The position numbers and the translations under genes were made by a program. Below, in pieces: positions 1 through 8,904 of a stretch of DNA of 64,000 nucleotides. The stretch is from Salarchaeum japonicum_A (GTDB taxonomy: Archaea > Halobacteriota > Halobacteria > Halobacteriales > Halobacteriaceae): positions 50,175 to 114,174 of the forward strand of contig NZ_JBNAMV010000003.1 in assembly GCF_049705945.1 (NCBI RefSeq). Direction: 5' to 3'. Numbering within the stretch: position 1 is the first letter of the stretch; every line of letters starts with the position of its first letter. A model generated the notes under the pieces. The model saw only the letters and a list, made by a program, of their open reading frames with translations, was not told the DNA's origin and did not search any database.

Positions 1-1806
1 CGGTCCCGATGCAGTCGTCGAATGAGCGAGTTCACGAACGATATCTTCTACCTGCGTTTCATCAACTGCGTAATTGACGATTCCCATCGATTCCGCTTCA
101 GTAGCGGTGAATTGATCGCCTGTCAGCGATATTTCCATGATCTCTTTCTTTCCGAGACTCATCCGACCGTATGTGAGTCCAATTGGTGGGAGCGCCCCGA
201 TCTGTCCTTCTGGAAGCGCGAAGCTACTGTTCGTAGAGGCGACTGCAAGATCGCAAAGTAGAACGAGCTCACACCCCCCGCCGTTAGCAGCTCCCTCAAC
301 AGCTGCAATTACCGGTTTCGGATGATCGCGAATCGTTTGTACCGTCGGGCCTACGACCTCTTCGAACATTTCTCTGGCATCCTCTGTCGACTCAAGGCTT
401 TGGATCTCCGCGATGTCGTCGCCAGCACAGAATGCTCGTCCTGCTCCCTGGAGGACTGTCGCTCGAACTTTGTCGTCATTCGCTGCCTTCTCGAGAGCGG
501 CCTTCAGACCGTTCCAGCTCGACTTGTCAAGCGCGTTGAGTCGATCTGGTCTGTTGAGCGTAATCCATGCAGTGTATTCACGTCGCTCATATCTAACCGT
601 CTCGAACTCCGCCTGCTCGTATTCCCACTCGTAGAAGCCGATTCCTGTCTTCTGCCCGAGTTCCCCGTTCGCCACCGATTCATGAAGAGATGGGTTGGGT
701 TCATACTCATCCCAACCCGACCGGGAATGCAACTCTTCCAACGTCTCGACAAGTCGGTCAATCCCGTACTCGTCAGCCATCTCGAGGAGGCCTCGCGGCC
801 AGTTCATTCCGATTTGCATCGCCTTGTCGATCTCTGACTTCGTGGTCACGTTGTTCGCCAGCATCCAAGCCGCTTCGTTTACAGCAGGCGCGACTAGATG
901 TTTCGGATCGAAGTCATGGCGACGCTCCTGTGGAATCTCAACACGTGAATACTCCCCTGGTTCAGGATATGTGTAGAAGCCCTCACCGGTCTTCATACCG
1001 TAATTCTCGGCCTCCTCTTTTTTTTCGAGCAGATCGGGGATGTGCAGGTCGACTCCTCGTTCTTGCATCGAGTGGGCAGCCATGGTAGCGACATCTATAC
1101 CACTGAAGTCGAGAACCTCGAACGGTCCCATTGGAAGGCCGATCCGCCGGATCGCGGCGTCTATTGTTTTCCTGTCTCGCCCCTCTTGGTCAACCTGACG
1201 AACTGCCTCAAGCCAGAATCGGAGATTGATCCGATTGATAAGGAATCCGGGGATATCCTTCTCAACGAGAACTGGGGTCTTGCCAATCGCCTCGCTGATC
1301 GTTTCAGCCGCCTCAAATATATCGTCGGCCGTTTCCTCACCCCGGATAACCTCGACGATGTCCATAAGCTGAACTGGATTGGAAAAATGCAGGCCGACAA
1401 CCTTGCTCGGCCGATCCGTCGCGGACGCAATTTCGGTGATCGGGAGAGTACTAGTATTGGTCGCTAGAATCGTTCTTTCCGGTGCGTGGTCATCGATCGT
1501 ACTAAAAACATCCTGTTTCAAGTCGATGTTCTCAGGTACTGCTTCGACGACAAGATCGGCATCACCGTAGGCATCTTCCTCTGACGTCGTCGTCTTGATC
1601 CGTGCTAATACGGCATCCGGATCCTTAGTGAGTTTCTCGAGACTTCCTTCGATTTTTTCGAGAGCGGTTTTCAAGACGTCCTCGTTGATGTCGATAATCG
1701 TAACGTCGTATCCAGACATCGCAAAGGTTTGAGCGATACCATGACCCATTGTTCCGCCTCCGACGACTGTCACAGTCTCTACACTTTCGGTTAGTGGCGC
1801 ACTCAT
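1..1806 (-). CDS. 3-hydroxyacyl-CoA dehydrogenase / enoyl-CoA hydratase fusion (3' end outside window)
   Basis: This enzyme would hydrate trans-2-enoyl-CoA and oxidise the 3-hydroxyacyl-CoA, two consecutive steps of beta-oxidation, in the cytoplasm. The start at 1806 reads MSAPLTESVETVTVVGGG; a Rossmann NAD site GGGTMGHG lies at residues 16-23 and the dehydrogenase active-site His is in a VGLHFSNP motif near residue 140. Two C-terminal dehydrogenase domains follow, and a crotonase domain begins near residue 395 with AFCAGDD and a GGGCEL segment. The order, dehydrogenase first, is the reverse of bacterial FadB and is known in archaea. 602 codons are visible without a stop, so only the extreme C-terminus is missing. 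It diverges from the DUF35-thiolase pair, which fits a shared acyl-CoA pathway. Confidence 0.93.
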   Translation of the reverse strand, partial: MSAPLTESVETVTVVGGGTMGHGIAQTFAMSGYDVTIIDINEDVLKTALEKIEGSLEKLTKDPDAVLARIKTTTSEEDAYGDADLVVEAVPENIDLKQDVFSTIDDHAPERTILATNTSTLPITEIASATDRPSKVVGLHFSNPVQLMDIVEVIRGEETADDIFEAAETISEAIGKTPVLVEKDIPGFLINRINLRFWLEAVRQVDQEGRDRKTIDAAIRRIGLPMGPFEVLDFSGIDVATMAAHSMQERGVDLHIPDLLEKKEEAENYGMKTGEGFYTYPEPGEYSRVEIPQERRHDFDPKHLVAPAVNEAAWMLANNVTTKSEIDKAMQIGMNWPRGLLEMADEYGIDRLVETLEELHSRSGWDEYEPNPSLHESVANGELGQKTGIGFYEWEYEQAEFETVRYERREYTAWITLNRPDRLNALDKSSWNGLKAALEKAANDDKVRATVLQGAGRAFCAGDDIAEIQSLESTEDAREMFEEVVGPTVQTIRDHPKPVIAAVEGAANGGGCELVLLCDLAVASTNSSFALPEGQIGALPPIGLTYGRMSLGKKEIMEISLTGDQFTATEAESMGIVNYAVDETQVEDIVRELAHSTTASGP

Positions 1807-2178
1807 TTTTTCACCGTGCTTAAGACGTCTCCATCGTCCTTGTTATAATTTTCCCCAGTCTTTGATGCTTCATCGGTCATTGGTGGTTCTATTGCTCTTC
1901 CGAGGCCACTCACAATACCATAGGAAAATCGCGTTCTGGTGATTTAATCTCGTTCGAAGTACTACCTGGTGCTGTCTGGTGAGGTAGTGGAAAGTGAGAT
2001 CTCCGGTGGTTCCTAGAGAGCATAAAACAGAGGCAGAGAAGGGACTCGACGCGCTGGTGTCATTGCCGCTAACCATTCGATTTACGATGGGATACGAAGC
2101 TATGAAGGAATTGTTCCGCAATGGGCGTCCTCAGGTAATTTTCACCCAACAATTCGGGAACTTCACCTGCGAGGATGT

Positions 2179-2211
2179 GACGGGCCAGTCGGTGACACCG
2201 ACTGGCCCGTC
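2179..2211. repeat. Perfect 33-bp palindrome (16-bp arms, 1-base centre)
   Basis: Arm GACGGGCCAGTCGGTG at 2179-2194 is followed by one base and its exact reverse complement at 2196-2211. It could form a very stable hairpin or cruciform, or bind a dimeric protein. It lies about 140 bp upstream of the DUF35 gene and about 370 bp upstream of the divergent gene. There is no T tract after it, so a simple terminator is not obvious. Confidence 0.85.
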
Positions 2212-2322
2212 TCTTCAGCACGGTCTCTCGAAAAGAGCAGCATAGCGTCCCAAAACGAGCAGAAACAGGGCGACTGCGCGTTCCACCAATGGATACTACA
2301 CCACCGGACTACCGGCCAAACA

Positions 2323-2330
2323 CTTATATA
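2323..2330 (+). promoter_or_regulatory. TATA box for the DUF35-thiolase operon
   Basis: CTTATATA centred about 26 bases before the ATG at 2353 fits an archaeal core promoter giving a leaderless or nearly leaderless transcript. Confidence 0.7.
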
Positions 2331-2352
2331 CACAGCATCAATTTGGGAGCGT

Positions 2353-2787
2353 ATGCGACAGGTGCACCCCGACTATAATGAGTCGTCGGGACTCGTCGTT
2401 GACGGGTCGATTCGTATTGCCGCCGATGATAATCCAGTGCTGATAGGGACCGAATGTTCCGAGTGCGAGTACGTTGTCTTTCCATCTCGGCCGTTTTGCC
2501 GCAATTGTCTTTCGGACAACGTCTCTGATGTCGAACTTGCACGAACAGGACACCTCGAGACCTACACCGTTGCACATACTGGTCAAGATGGAATCGAACC
2601 ACCGTACGCATTCGGCTTTGTGAACCTGGAAAACGTACAGGTTTACTCTCGCTTCACCGAGTGGAAAGAAAGATCACTCGAAGTTGGCGACCAAGTGGAA
2701 CTGGTACTTGAAAAAATCAAGACAGATCCGGAGACCGGTGAACCGTTGTTTGGCCATATGTTCCGCCCCATGGAGGAAGAACAATGA
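2353..2787 (+). CDS. DUF35 / Zn-ribbon OB-fold acyl-CoA-associated protein
   Basis: A 144-residue protein of the DUF35 family, which pairs with thiolases in archaea and helps bind or channel the acyl-CoA substrate. A rubredoxin-like zinc ribbon is visible as C35-x2-C38 and C49-x2-C52, followed by an OB-fold domain with a typical GFVNLENV strand. The ATG at 2353 sits 26 bases behind a TATA box. Its stop overlaps the thiolase start by four bases (ATGA), so the two are translationally coupled and probably form a complex. Family assignment is firm; the exact substrate is not readable. Confidence 0.9.
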   Translation: MRQVHPDYNESSGLVVDGSIRIAADDNPVLIGTECSECEYVVFPSRPFCRNCLSDNVSDVELARTGHLETYTVAHTGQDGIEPPYAFGFVNLENVQVYSRFTEWKERSLEVGDQVELVLEKIKTDPETGEPLFGHMFRPMEEEQ

Positions 2788-3956
2788 CTGAAAACGAAGT
2801 AGCTGTCATCAACGTCGGCCAGTCCGACTTCGGCGAACTGGAGGGACAGCGCGTAACTGAGTTTGGGAGCAGAGCCGTTCGTGAAGCGCTCTTGTCTTCG
2901 AGCGTTGAACCAGATGATATCGAGGAAGCGTATATCGGTAATGTCGCTACTACTGCCCAGGATCAAACCAGCGTTATTGGCCAAGCAATACTCCGAGAAG
3001 TAGGGGTAACAGGTATCCCGGTCATCCGAGTTGAGAACGCGTGTGCCAGCTCAACCTGTGCATTCCAAGAGGCCTATAAGAGAGTTCAATCAGGCGAATC
3101 CGATATCGTGCTCGCTATGGGTGTTGAGAAAATGACTGGTGTCCCGACGGAGGTTACTCTCAAAGATATGGCTGGTGCGGCGGACGCAGAAGTTGAGGGT
3201 GCAATGGGGATGACGTTCATGGGCCTCTACGGGATGCGCGCTAATGCCTACATGAATCAGTTCGGTAATGTACGCGAGGAATTGGCCGACATCGCGGTCA
3301 AAAACCATGACAATGGGCTTAAAAATCCACGGGCACATCTTCAGCTCAACGTTGACCGCGACGACATCCTTGAATCCCGCCCAATCTCCGATCCTATCCG
3401 GCTGCTTGATGCCTGTCCAATGTCAGATGGAGCAGCAGCAGCAGTCATCGCACGCGGCGAAATCGCCGAAGAGTTGGTTGAAGAACCAATCTACGTCGAT
3501 GCTGCCGAAATGTTGAGCGGCAATTACCTTGAGGAGGTCGAATTCTGGCGTGAAGAACTTGACGAACGCGTGGCCCAAAAGGCCTACAGTGAGGCTGGTA
3601 TCGGCCCGGATGATCTGGATGTTGTCGAAGTTCATGATGCGGCTACCATCGGCGAGCTAATGCATTACGAAGGACTAGGGTTAGCGGATCGAGGGGAAGG
3701 TGCTTCACTCGTCCGGAGTGGTGACGTTATGCTCGATGGTCGTACTCCGGTTAATCCAAGTGGTGGACTCAAGTCACGCGGTCATCCGGTGGGAGCAACG
3801 GGGGTGGCCCAGATTTGTGAACTCGTCTGGCAACTCCGTGGCGAGGCGGGAGCCCGGCAGGTTGAAAATCCGTCTATTGGATTAGCCCAGAACTCGGGTG
3901 GCGCACTTGTAGGTGAAGGCGGCGTATCGACAGTAACGATCCTCAGTAACCGCTGA
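2784..3956 (+). CDS. Thiolase family protein (acetyl-CoA C-acyltransferase type)
   Basis: A 390-residue thiolase-fold enzyme, expected to cleave 3-ketoacyl-CoA with CoA or to condense acyl-CoAs. The nucleophile is C87 in ENACASS. A His is in VEVHDAATIGELM (about residue 284) and a second in a GHPVGATG motif near residue 336. The second Cys found near the C-terminus of classical degradative thiolases is replaced by Ser-Gly (QNSGGALVGEGG), as in the SCP2-like archaeal class that works with DUF35 partners. It overlaps the DUF35 gene by four bases. Biosynthetic versus degradative direction cannot be decided from sequence, but the neighbours favour degradation. Confidence 0.9.
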   Translation: MTENEVAVINVGQSDFGELEGQRVTEFGSRAVREALLSSSVEPDDIEEAYIGNVATTAQDQTSVIGQAILREVGVTGIPVIRVENACASSTCAFQEAYKRVQSGESDIVLAMGVEKMTGVPTEVTLKDMAGAADAEVEGAMGMTFMGLYGMRANAYMNQFGNVREELADIAVKNHDNGLKNPRAHLQLNVDRDDILESRPISDPIRLLDACPMSDGAAAAVIARGEIAEELVEEPIYVDAAEMLSGNYLEEVEFWREELDERVAQKAYSEAGIGPDDLDVVEVHDAATIGELMHYEGLGLADRGEGASLVRSGDVMLDGRTPVNPSGGLKSRGHPVGATGVAQICELVWQLRGEAGARQVENPSIGLAQNSGGALVGEGGVSTVTILSNR

Positions 3957-3973
3957 TTTTTTGTTTTTACTAG
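3955..3973 (+). terminator. T-rich terminator after the thiolase gene
   Basis: Two T tracts (TTTTTTG then TTTTT) begin at the stop codon, the usual form of an archaeal terminator. Confidence 0.55.
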
Positions 3974-4070
3974 ATATTCGGTTTCACATTCCTATCTAAA
4001 GATCTGTCGTTAGACACCTCTAAAAATTGTTTCCCAATCGGCAACAACAGAATAGGTTGTCACCCCGAAC

Positions 4071-4080
4071 CTATATATAT
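4071..4080 (+). promoter_or_regulatory. TATA box for the acyl-CoA ligase operon
   Basis: CTATATATAT lies 22-31 bases before the ATG at 4102, placing the transcript start at or beside the start codon. Confidence 0.75.
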
Positions 4081-4101
4081 GAAAGCACATAACAAGAATC
4101 C

Positions 4102-5751
4102 ATGGAGGTCATAGATGGATTCCCATCGACTAGTGGAGACGAGTATCCGCTCAACACGACAAGATTCATCGAGGCGGCAGCACGAAACGTTCCTGATCGG
4201 GAAATCGTCTCAGGAACAGGTGAAGACCAGTTCCGGTACACCTACGGAGAGGCGTACGAACGAATGCAGCGCTTGGCCAATGCCCTCGAAGAGTTGGGTG
4301 TTGAGGCCGGAGATCGCGTAGGTGTGCTTGCGTGGAATGACCACCGTCACTATGAATGCTATTTCGGCATTCCCGGAACCGGTGCCGTTTTCCTTCAGCT
4401 CAATCTCCGACTGCATTCAGATCAACTACAGTATGTGTTAAATCACTCGGAACCGCGGTTCTTAGTGGTCGACGAATCCCTTCTGGAAGTCGCTGAAGGT
4501 GTCGCCCACGAGGTCAGTTCCATAGAGGGATTCGTCGTCATGACTGATAACGAGCTCGACGAGGTCGAAACCGATCTCGAGCCGACGTACTCCTATGAAG
4601 ACATATTAACTGAGGCGGAGCCGGAGTACGATTGGCCATACATCGACGAAACATCGGCATACAGTGCCTGCTACACGACTGGAACGACGGGGCGTCCCAA
4701 AGGGGTGTACTATTCCCACCGGAACATCTACCTACACACGATGCAGTTGGCGAATTCCATCGGTATCTCACATGAGGACTCAGTCGCTCAAATCACTCCG
4801 ATGTTCCATGGACAAGGATGGGGACTGGCCTACGCTGCGACGTACGCTGGCGCAAAGCTTGCGTTCCCAGGCCGATATCGGGCGGAAAATCCCGAACCGC
4901 TGGTTGATCTCATCCGTGACGAGGATGCGACCGTAACAAACGGGGCACCAGCTATTTTTATGCCGATGCTTGATTACATTCGGGATCTCGACGATATCCC
5001 GAACTGGAACGATCTACAGATGATGTCTGGGGCCACAGAGCCGCCGCTGGACATGATACGGGGATACAAAGAACTCACGGGGGCAGAGATCGTCCATGCA
5101 TATGGCGCAACTGAGACGACCCCGCTGGTAACGATGAACTACATCAAGCCGTCGCTTGAAGAAGACCTCTCTGAGGAAGAAAAGCTCGATATGCGGCGCA
5201 AGCAGGGACTGACTGTCCCGGGTATCGAGATGAAAATAGTCGATCCTACCACAGGGGAGGAACTATCACACGACGGTGAATCCGCCGGAGAAATTCTCAT
5301 CCGTGGCCCATGGGTGGTAAGCAGTTACCATGACGACGACCGAACCGAACATTCGTTCACTGACGATGGGTTCTGGAAAAGCGGAGACGCTGGGGTTATC
5401 GATAAGGAAGGATATCTAAAGATCACTGACCGTATCAAGGATGTTATTAAAAGCGGTGGGGAATGGATTTCGTCTGTCGACATGGAAAACCTCCTCATCG
5501 AACATCCGGATGTCAGAGACGCGTGCGTTGTTGGCCTTGAACACCCGGAATGGGAAGAGCGCCCATTCGCACTTGTTGAGGTCGAAGACGAATTCGATCG
5601 TGAAGAACTCGATGAAATTCTTTCCCAGCGGTTCGCGGACTGGCAACTCCCCGATGAAATTGAGTTCACTAACGAGATTCCAAAAACAAGTGTGGGGAAA
5701 AACAACAAGAAAGTAATCCGTAATCAGTACGAAGGTCGGTACTTCGATTGA
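4102..5751 (+). CDS. Fatty-acid (acyl)-CoA ligase, AMP-forming
   Basis: A 549-residue ANL-superfamily enzyme that activates a carboxylic acid with ATP to an acyl-AMP and then an acyl-CoA. The phosphate-binding loop TTGTTGRPKG is near residues 192-201, the adenylate motif YGATETTP near 333-340, GEWIS near 453, and the C-terminal catalytic lysine lies in TSVGKNNKK near residue 531. It resembles medium- or long-chain acyl-CoA synthetases. It is the first gene of an operon with an acyl-CoA dehydrogenase (30-base gap) and a MaoC hydratase. Together with the upstream enzymes it gives an almost complete beta-oxidation route: activation, dehydrogenation, hydration, oxidation and thiolysis. Chain-length preference is unknown. 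Confidence 0.92.
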   Translation: MEVIDGFPSTSGDEYPLNTTRFIEAAARNVPDREIVSGTGEDQFRYTYGEAYERMQRLANALEELGVEAGDRVGVLAWNDHRHYECYFGIPGTGAVFLQLNLRLHSDQLQYVLNHSEPRFLVVDESLLEVAEGVAHEVSSIEGFVVMTDNELDEVETDLEPTYSYEDILTEAEPEYDWPYIDETSAYSACYTTGTTGRPKGVYYSHRNIYLHTMQLANSIGISHEDSVAQITPMFHGQGWGLAYAATYAGAKLAFPGRYRAENPEPLVDLIRDEDATVTNGAPAIFMPMLDYIRDLDDIPNWNDLQMMSGATEPPLDMIRGYKELTGAEIVHAYGATETTPLVTMNYIKPSLEEDLSEEEKLDMRRKQGLTVPGIEMKIVDPTTGEELSHDGESAGEILIRGPWVVSSYHDDDRTEHSFTDDGFWKSGDAGVIDKEGYLKITDRIKDVIKSGGEWISSVDMENLLIEHPDVRDACVVGLEHPEWEERPFALVEVEDEFDREELDEILSQRFADWQLPDEIEFTNEIPKTSVGKNNKKVIRNQYEGRYFD

Positions 5752-5781
5752 AAGCATCTTAGACTAGATTCAAACAGGGAT

Positions 5782-6987
5782 ATGACAGGCATTAATTTCG
5801 AAGTTGACGAAGAGACGCAGCTCGTATTGAACAGCCTTGATGAGTTTATTGAGCGGGAAGTAGCACCCTTAACAAGTGACCTTGAATCGAAACTTAACAA
5901 TCCCACCCTAGGTCGACGAGCAAACGGTCAACCCACTGATGAGATACTCGAAGCAATCCAGAGTATTCGTCAAAAGAGTGGTGAGGCTGGGTTTTATGCT
6001 ATGCATATGCCCGAAGAGGTGGGTGGCCAAGGGGTCTCAAAAATAACGTGGTACGCAGCGAAGCGCCACGTCGCTTCGAAGGGACGAGGGCTCTCTGAGT
6101 ATGTCCTCAAGGGGCCGGAGGGGCCAAATGCGTTATTGGGTCTTGCTGAGGGTGAACAGGTCGAACGGTACTTCAAGCCAGTCGTGCGTGGTAAGAAATC
6201 GACTGCATTCGGTCAAACTGAACCCGATGTCGGCTCTGACTCACCCTCGATGTCAACCGAAGCTGAAAAGAACGGTGACGAATGGATAATCAACGGTCGA
6301 AAGCAGTGGATTACGAACGCGGCATTCTGCGATTTCGCCCTCGTGCTGGCACGGACAAAGCCGCTGGCGGAGGTCGATCGGCGATACGATGGTATCACGT
6401 GTTTCATCGTCGAACGAGACGAGTTCGAAGTCGGCTCGGTCAACAACGCTATTGGCTTAGAGGGTTGGCAAGCCGAAATCCTTCTGGACGACGTTGCCGT
6501 ACCTGAATCACGCGTTCTTGGCCCCAAGCATGGCGCATTTCGAGATGCAATGGAACTATTGACGATGGGTCGACTCGAACTCGGAGCAGAAGCTGTTGGC
6601 TACTCCCAGTATCTGCTTGAAAAGAGCCGGGAGTATGCACGAGAACGTGAAGCGTTCGGAGAGTCCATCGGGTCGTTCCAGCAGGTGTCAAGCATGTATG
6701 CACGAGGACGTGCGAAAACGTATATGGCAGACGCTGGGGGGCTACGAACCGCATGGAATCTGGATCAGGGTAACGACATCGTTGAGGATGTCTCAATCTT
6801 CCATTGGTTCGCGACTAACGCTTTCTGGGAAATTGCGGATAACGCGGTCCAGATTCACGGTGCAAACGGCCTATCAGAGGACAATCCATTTGTTGATCAT
6901 CTCCATCTCGCTAGAGTGCTTCGGATCGTAGAAGGAACTGACGAGATCCAACTCAACACGATCGCTAAGCAAAACGGTCTCCTCTAG
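5782..6987 (+). CDS. Acyl-CoA dehydrogenase
   Basis: A 401-residue FAD flavoenzyme that introduces the 2,3 double bond into acyl-CoA. FAD- and substrate-binding motifs are visible: AFGQTEPDVGSD near residue 146 and KQWITNA near 174. A C-terminal signature, QIHGANG followed by RIVEGTDEIQ, carries the likely catalytic Glu near residue 384, in the position used by medium/short-chain family members. It lies 30 bases behind the ligase and 13 bases before the MaoC gene. Electrons would go to ETF, which is not encoded in this window. Confidence 0.93.
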   Translation: MTGINFEVDEETQLVLNSLDEFIEREVAPLTSDLESKLNNPTLGRRANGQPTDEILEAIQSIRQKSGEAGFYAMHMPEEVGGQGVSKITWYAAKRHVASKGRGLSEYVLKGPEGPNALLGLAEGEQVERYFKPVVRGKKSTAFGQTEPDVGSDSPSMSTEAEKNGDEWIINGRKQWITNAAFCDFALVLARTKPLAEVDRRYDGITCFIVERDEFEVGSVNNAIGLEGWQAEILLDDVAVPESRVLGPKHGAFRDAMELLTMGRLELGAEAVGYSQYLLEKSREYAREREAFGESIGSFQQVSSMYARGRAKTYMADAGGLRTAWNLDQGNDIVEDVSIFHWFATNAFWEIADNAVQIHGANGLSEDNPFVDHLHLARVLRIVEGTDEIQLNTIAKQNGLL

Positions 6988-7000
6988 ACGAAAAATTGAT

Positions 7001-7444
7001 ATGTATAATAGATATTACGAAGATTTCGTCGTCGGCGAAACTCATAAAACCGATGATGTCGAAGTTACCAAGCAAGAAATCCTTGAGTTCGGGCAGAAAT
7101 ACGATCCGCTTCCGTTCCATATTGACGAAGAGACCGCAGCGGAAACGCCATTTAATGGCGTAATCGCAAGTGGACTGCAAACTTTTGCACTCTCCCAGAA
7201 ACAAGTCGTCGATAGTTTCTTTCGAGAAAGCCACCTGCTAGGGAGCGTCGGTTTTGACGAAGCAGAGTTCCCGAATCCTGTTCGTCCCGGAGATACACTT
7301 TCCACGACGCTTGAAATCCTTGAGAAGCGCCCATCAAAATCCAATCCTTCCCGAGGACTCGTGACGATTATGCGTAAGGTCGTTAATCAACACGACTCCG
7401 TTGTTCTTCGGGTAACCAATAATGTTCTAGTAGAACGGCAATAG
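7001..7444 (+). CDS. MaoC-like (R)-hydratase family protein
   Basis: A 147-residue single hot-dog-fold protein. The hydratase-2 motif appears as YDPLPFH with D35 and H40 as the catalytic Asp and His, then a short-helix region GVIASGLQT. It would hydrate enoyl-CoA, probably giving the (R)-3-hydroxyacyl-CoA, the opposite stereochemistry to the crotonase domain of the divergent gene. MaoC proteins also act on short branched or mesaconyl-type CoA esters, so the substrate is open. Last gene of the operon; the IS region begins soon after. Confidence 0.88.
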   Translation: MYNRYYEDFVVGETHKTDDVEVTKQEILEFGQKYDPLPFHIDEETAAETPFNGVIASGLQTFALSQKQVVDSFFRESHLLGSVGFDEAEFPNPVRPGDTLSTTLEILEKRPSKSNPSRGLVTIMRKVVNQHDSVVLRVTNNVLVERQ

Positions 7445-7482
7445 GAATAGCATGGTTGGTCCACCGTTCTCTTCTGAAGGAC

Positions 7483-7604
7483 GGGCTTGATTAGACACTC
7501 ATCAAAATACGGTTTAGCGGTTCTATACTCAGCTTTACACGTTAGTGTCGGCGGTTGAGTGAACGAAGAGGTGGTTGATCTCTTCCATAGAGTCCACAAT
7601 CATC
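7483..7604. repeat. Possible remnant of a related insertion sequence
   Basis: GGGCTTGATTAGACACTC at 7483-7500 matches the terminal repeats of the IS that begins about 120 bp downstream. Between them a short minus-strand frame (7535-7603) ends in a peptide that could be the C-terminus of an older transposase. I read this as the stump of an earlier insertion into which, or beside which, the present IS landed. Weak evidence: one repeat and about 23 codons. Confidence 0.3.
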
Positions 7605-8586
7605 GGGCCTTGTTTAGACGCTCAAAGACGCGTAGCTCAGCGGCACCTCCATTAGTATCGTGTTCCTAGAAGGTTCCGCTACATGTCTAATTTACTAGGA
7701 AGTGAAGCGGGTTAGATTCGGTTGTGCCAACGAAGCTAGCCCGCTTCACTATGCACGTCGTAACGCTGGCCCAAAAAGCCGTCGTCGGGACTCCTAACCC
7801 GCCCGTTCAGAAGGGTACTGGCGGCTACGCCGACTGGGTGATCGTGTCGATTCACGGCCTCAAGACGTATCTCAATTTACCGTACCGACGGCTTCTCGAG
7901 GTCCTACACGAAATGCCGCGAGTCGCTCGAATCATGGAGTTAGAGATGGCTCAGCCACCTGATTTTACCACAGTGTGTGTCCGGATACAACAGCTCAAAA
8001 TGCCGCTCTGGCGTGACTTCCTCCGGCTGTCGGCGGAGCTGCACGACACCGGCGAGATTCAGGCGATCGACGCAACCGGCATGGATCGCATCGCGGCGAG
8101 CCAGCACTATGCGAAACGCACGAATTACACGTTCAAGGCGGTGAAAACTACCGCGTTGATCGACTGTAAAACTGGTACGATTCTAGATATACATTGCTCG
8201 ATGAAACAACCGCACGACTCACAGATCGCGTGGCAACTGCTCACGCGAAACCTAGAGAAACTGAGCATTCTCACCGCCGACAAAGGCTACGACTGGGAGC
8301 TGCTTCGCCACAAACTCCGGTCATAGGGCGTCAAACCGGTAGTCAAGTACCGCGAGTTCGGCTGGCACGGCGTCGCCAACAATGTCTTGCTTGATGATAC
8401 GATCGACCACCAACGCTCGAACATCGAGGCGACGTTTTTCGCGCTTCGGCGCAAATACGGCGAGATCGTTCGAGCGAGAACGTGGTTCGGCCAGTTCCGA
8501 GAACTCGTTCTCAAGTGCGCAGTCAGAAACGTGGAACTCGCGCTCGACCGCTCAAACACATGAATTCAGGCGTCTAATCAGGGCCT
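7605..8586 (+). mobile_element. IS5-family-like insertion sequence (about 980 bp), inactivated
   Basis: Imperfect inverted repeats mark the ends: GGCCTTGTTTAGACG at 7606-7620 and the complement of GGCCCTGATTAGACG at 8571-8585. They flank one transposase reading frame that carries a stop codon. I could not identify an unambiguous target-site duplication. Confidence 0.8.
7724..8563 (+). pseudogene. IS5-family DDE transposase broken by an in-frame TAG
   Basis: From a GTG at 7724 the frame runs to a TAG at 8324-8326 and then continues in the same frame to TGA at 8561-8563, giving about 279 codons in total, a normal length for this family. The DDE residues are split by the stop: the first Asp in AIDATGMDRI and the second in LTADKGYDW are before it, and the Glu in SNIEATFFALRRKYGE is after it. 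Family members often have GAG or a similar sense codon here, so a single substitution is the likely cause. The element is probably immobile unless rescued in trans. Confidence 0.9.
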
Positions 8587-8904
8587 AATTGAGTATATTC
8601 ATCGAGTCTCGACGTACTGCGCGCTGTACATCGCCTCACCAGGTTCGGACCAGCGGCCGACGGCTTGAGGAGTAACTCTGAAACGCCAATTATTGACGAG
8701 TTGTCGGGCGTTTATTGGCGTGTACACAGAGCTCCACGTGGGCAGGGACAGACATCGCACCCATGTTCACGCCCTGTAGTGTTGGAGTCTGACATTCCAC
8801 CCCTGCCCCTCGTCCGCTCTCATGTTGGAGAGCCATCTCTCGGTCGCTGGTGTGCCCCCGATCCGAATCGGCTATCCGAGACCACCTCCACCACCGATTG
8901 CTGA
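8587..8904. other. Gap with no supported gene
   Basis: Frames on both strands cover this stretch but none shows a recognisable protein or a promoter. It may be decayed sequence between the IS and the plasmid-type cargo. Confidence 0.5.

Larger units (their letters stand above)
1807..2352. other. Intergenic region between divergent beta-oxidation genes
   Basis: No convincing gene. An 83-codon plus-strand frame at 1994-2245 has no recognisable protein features. The stretch holds a possible TATA-like TTATAA (minus strand, about 1842-1850) for the dehydrogenase/hydratase, a perfect palindrome at 2179-2211, and the TATA box of the DUF35 gene at 2323-2330. Confidence 0.6.
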
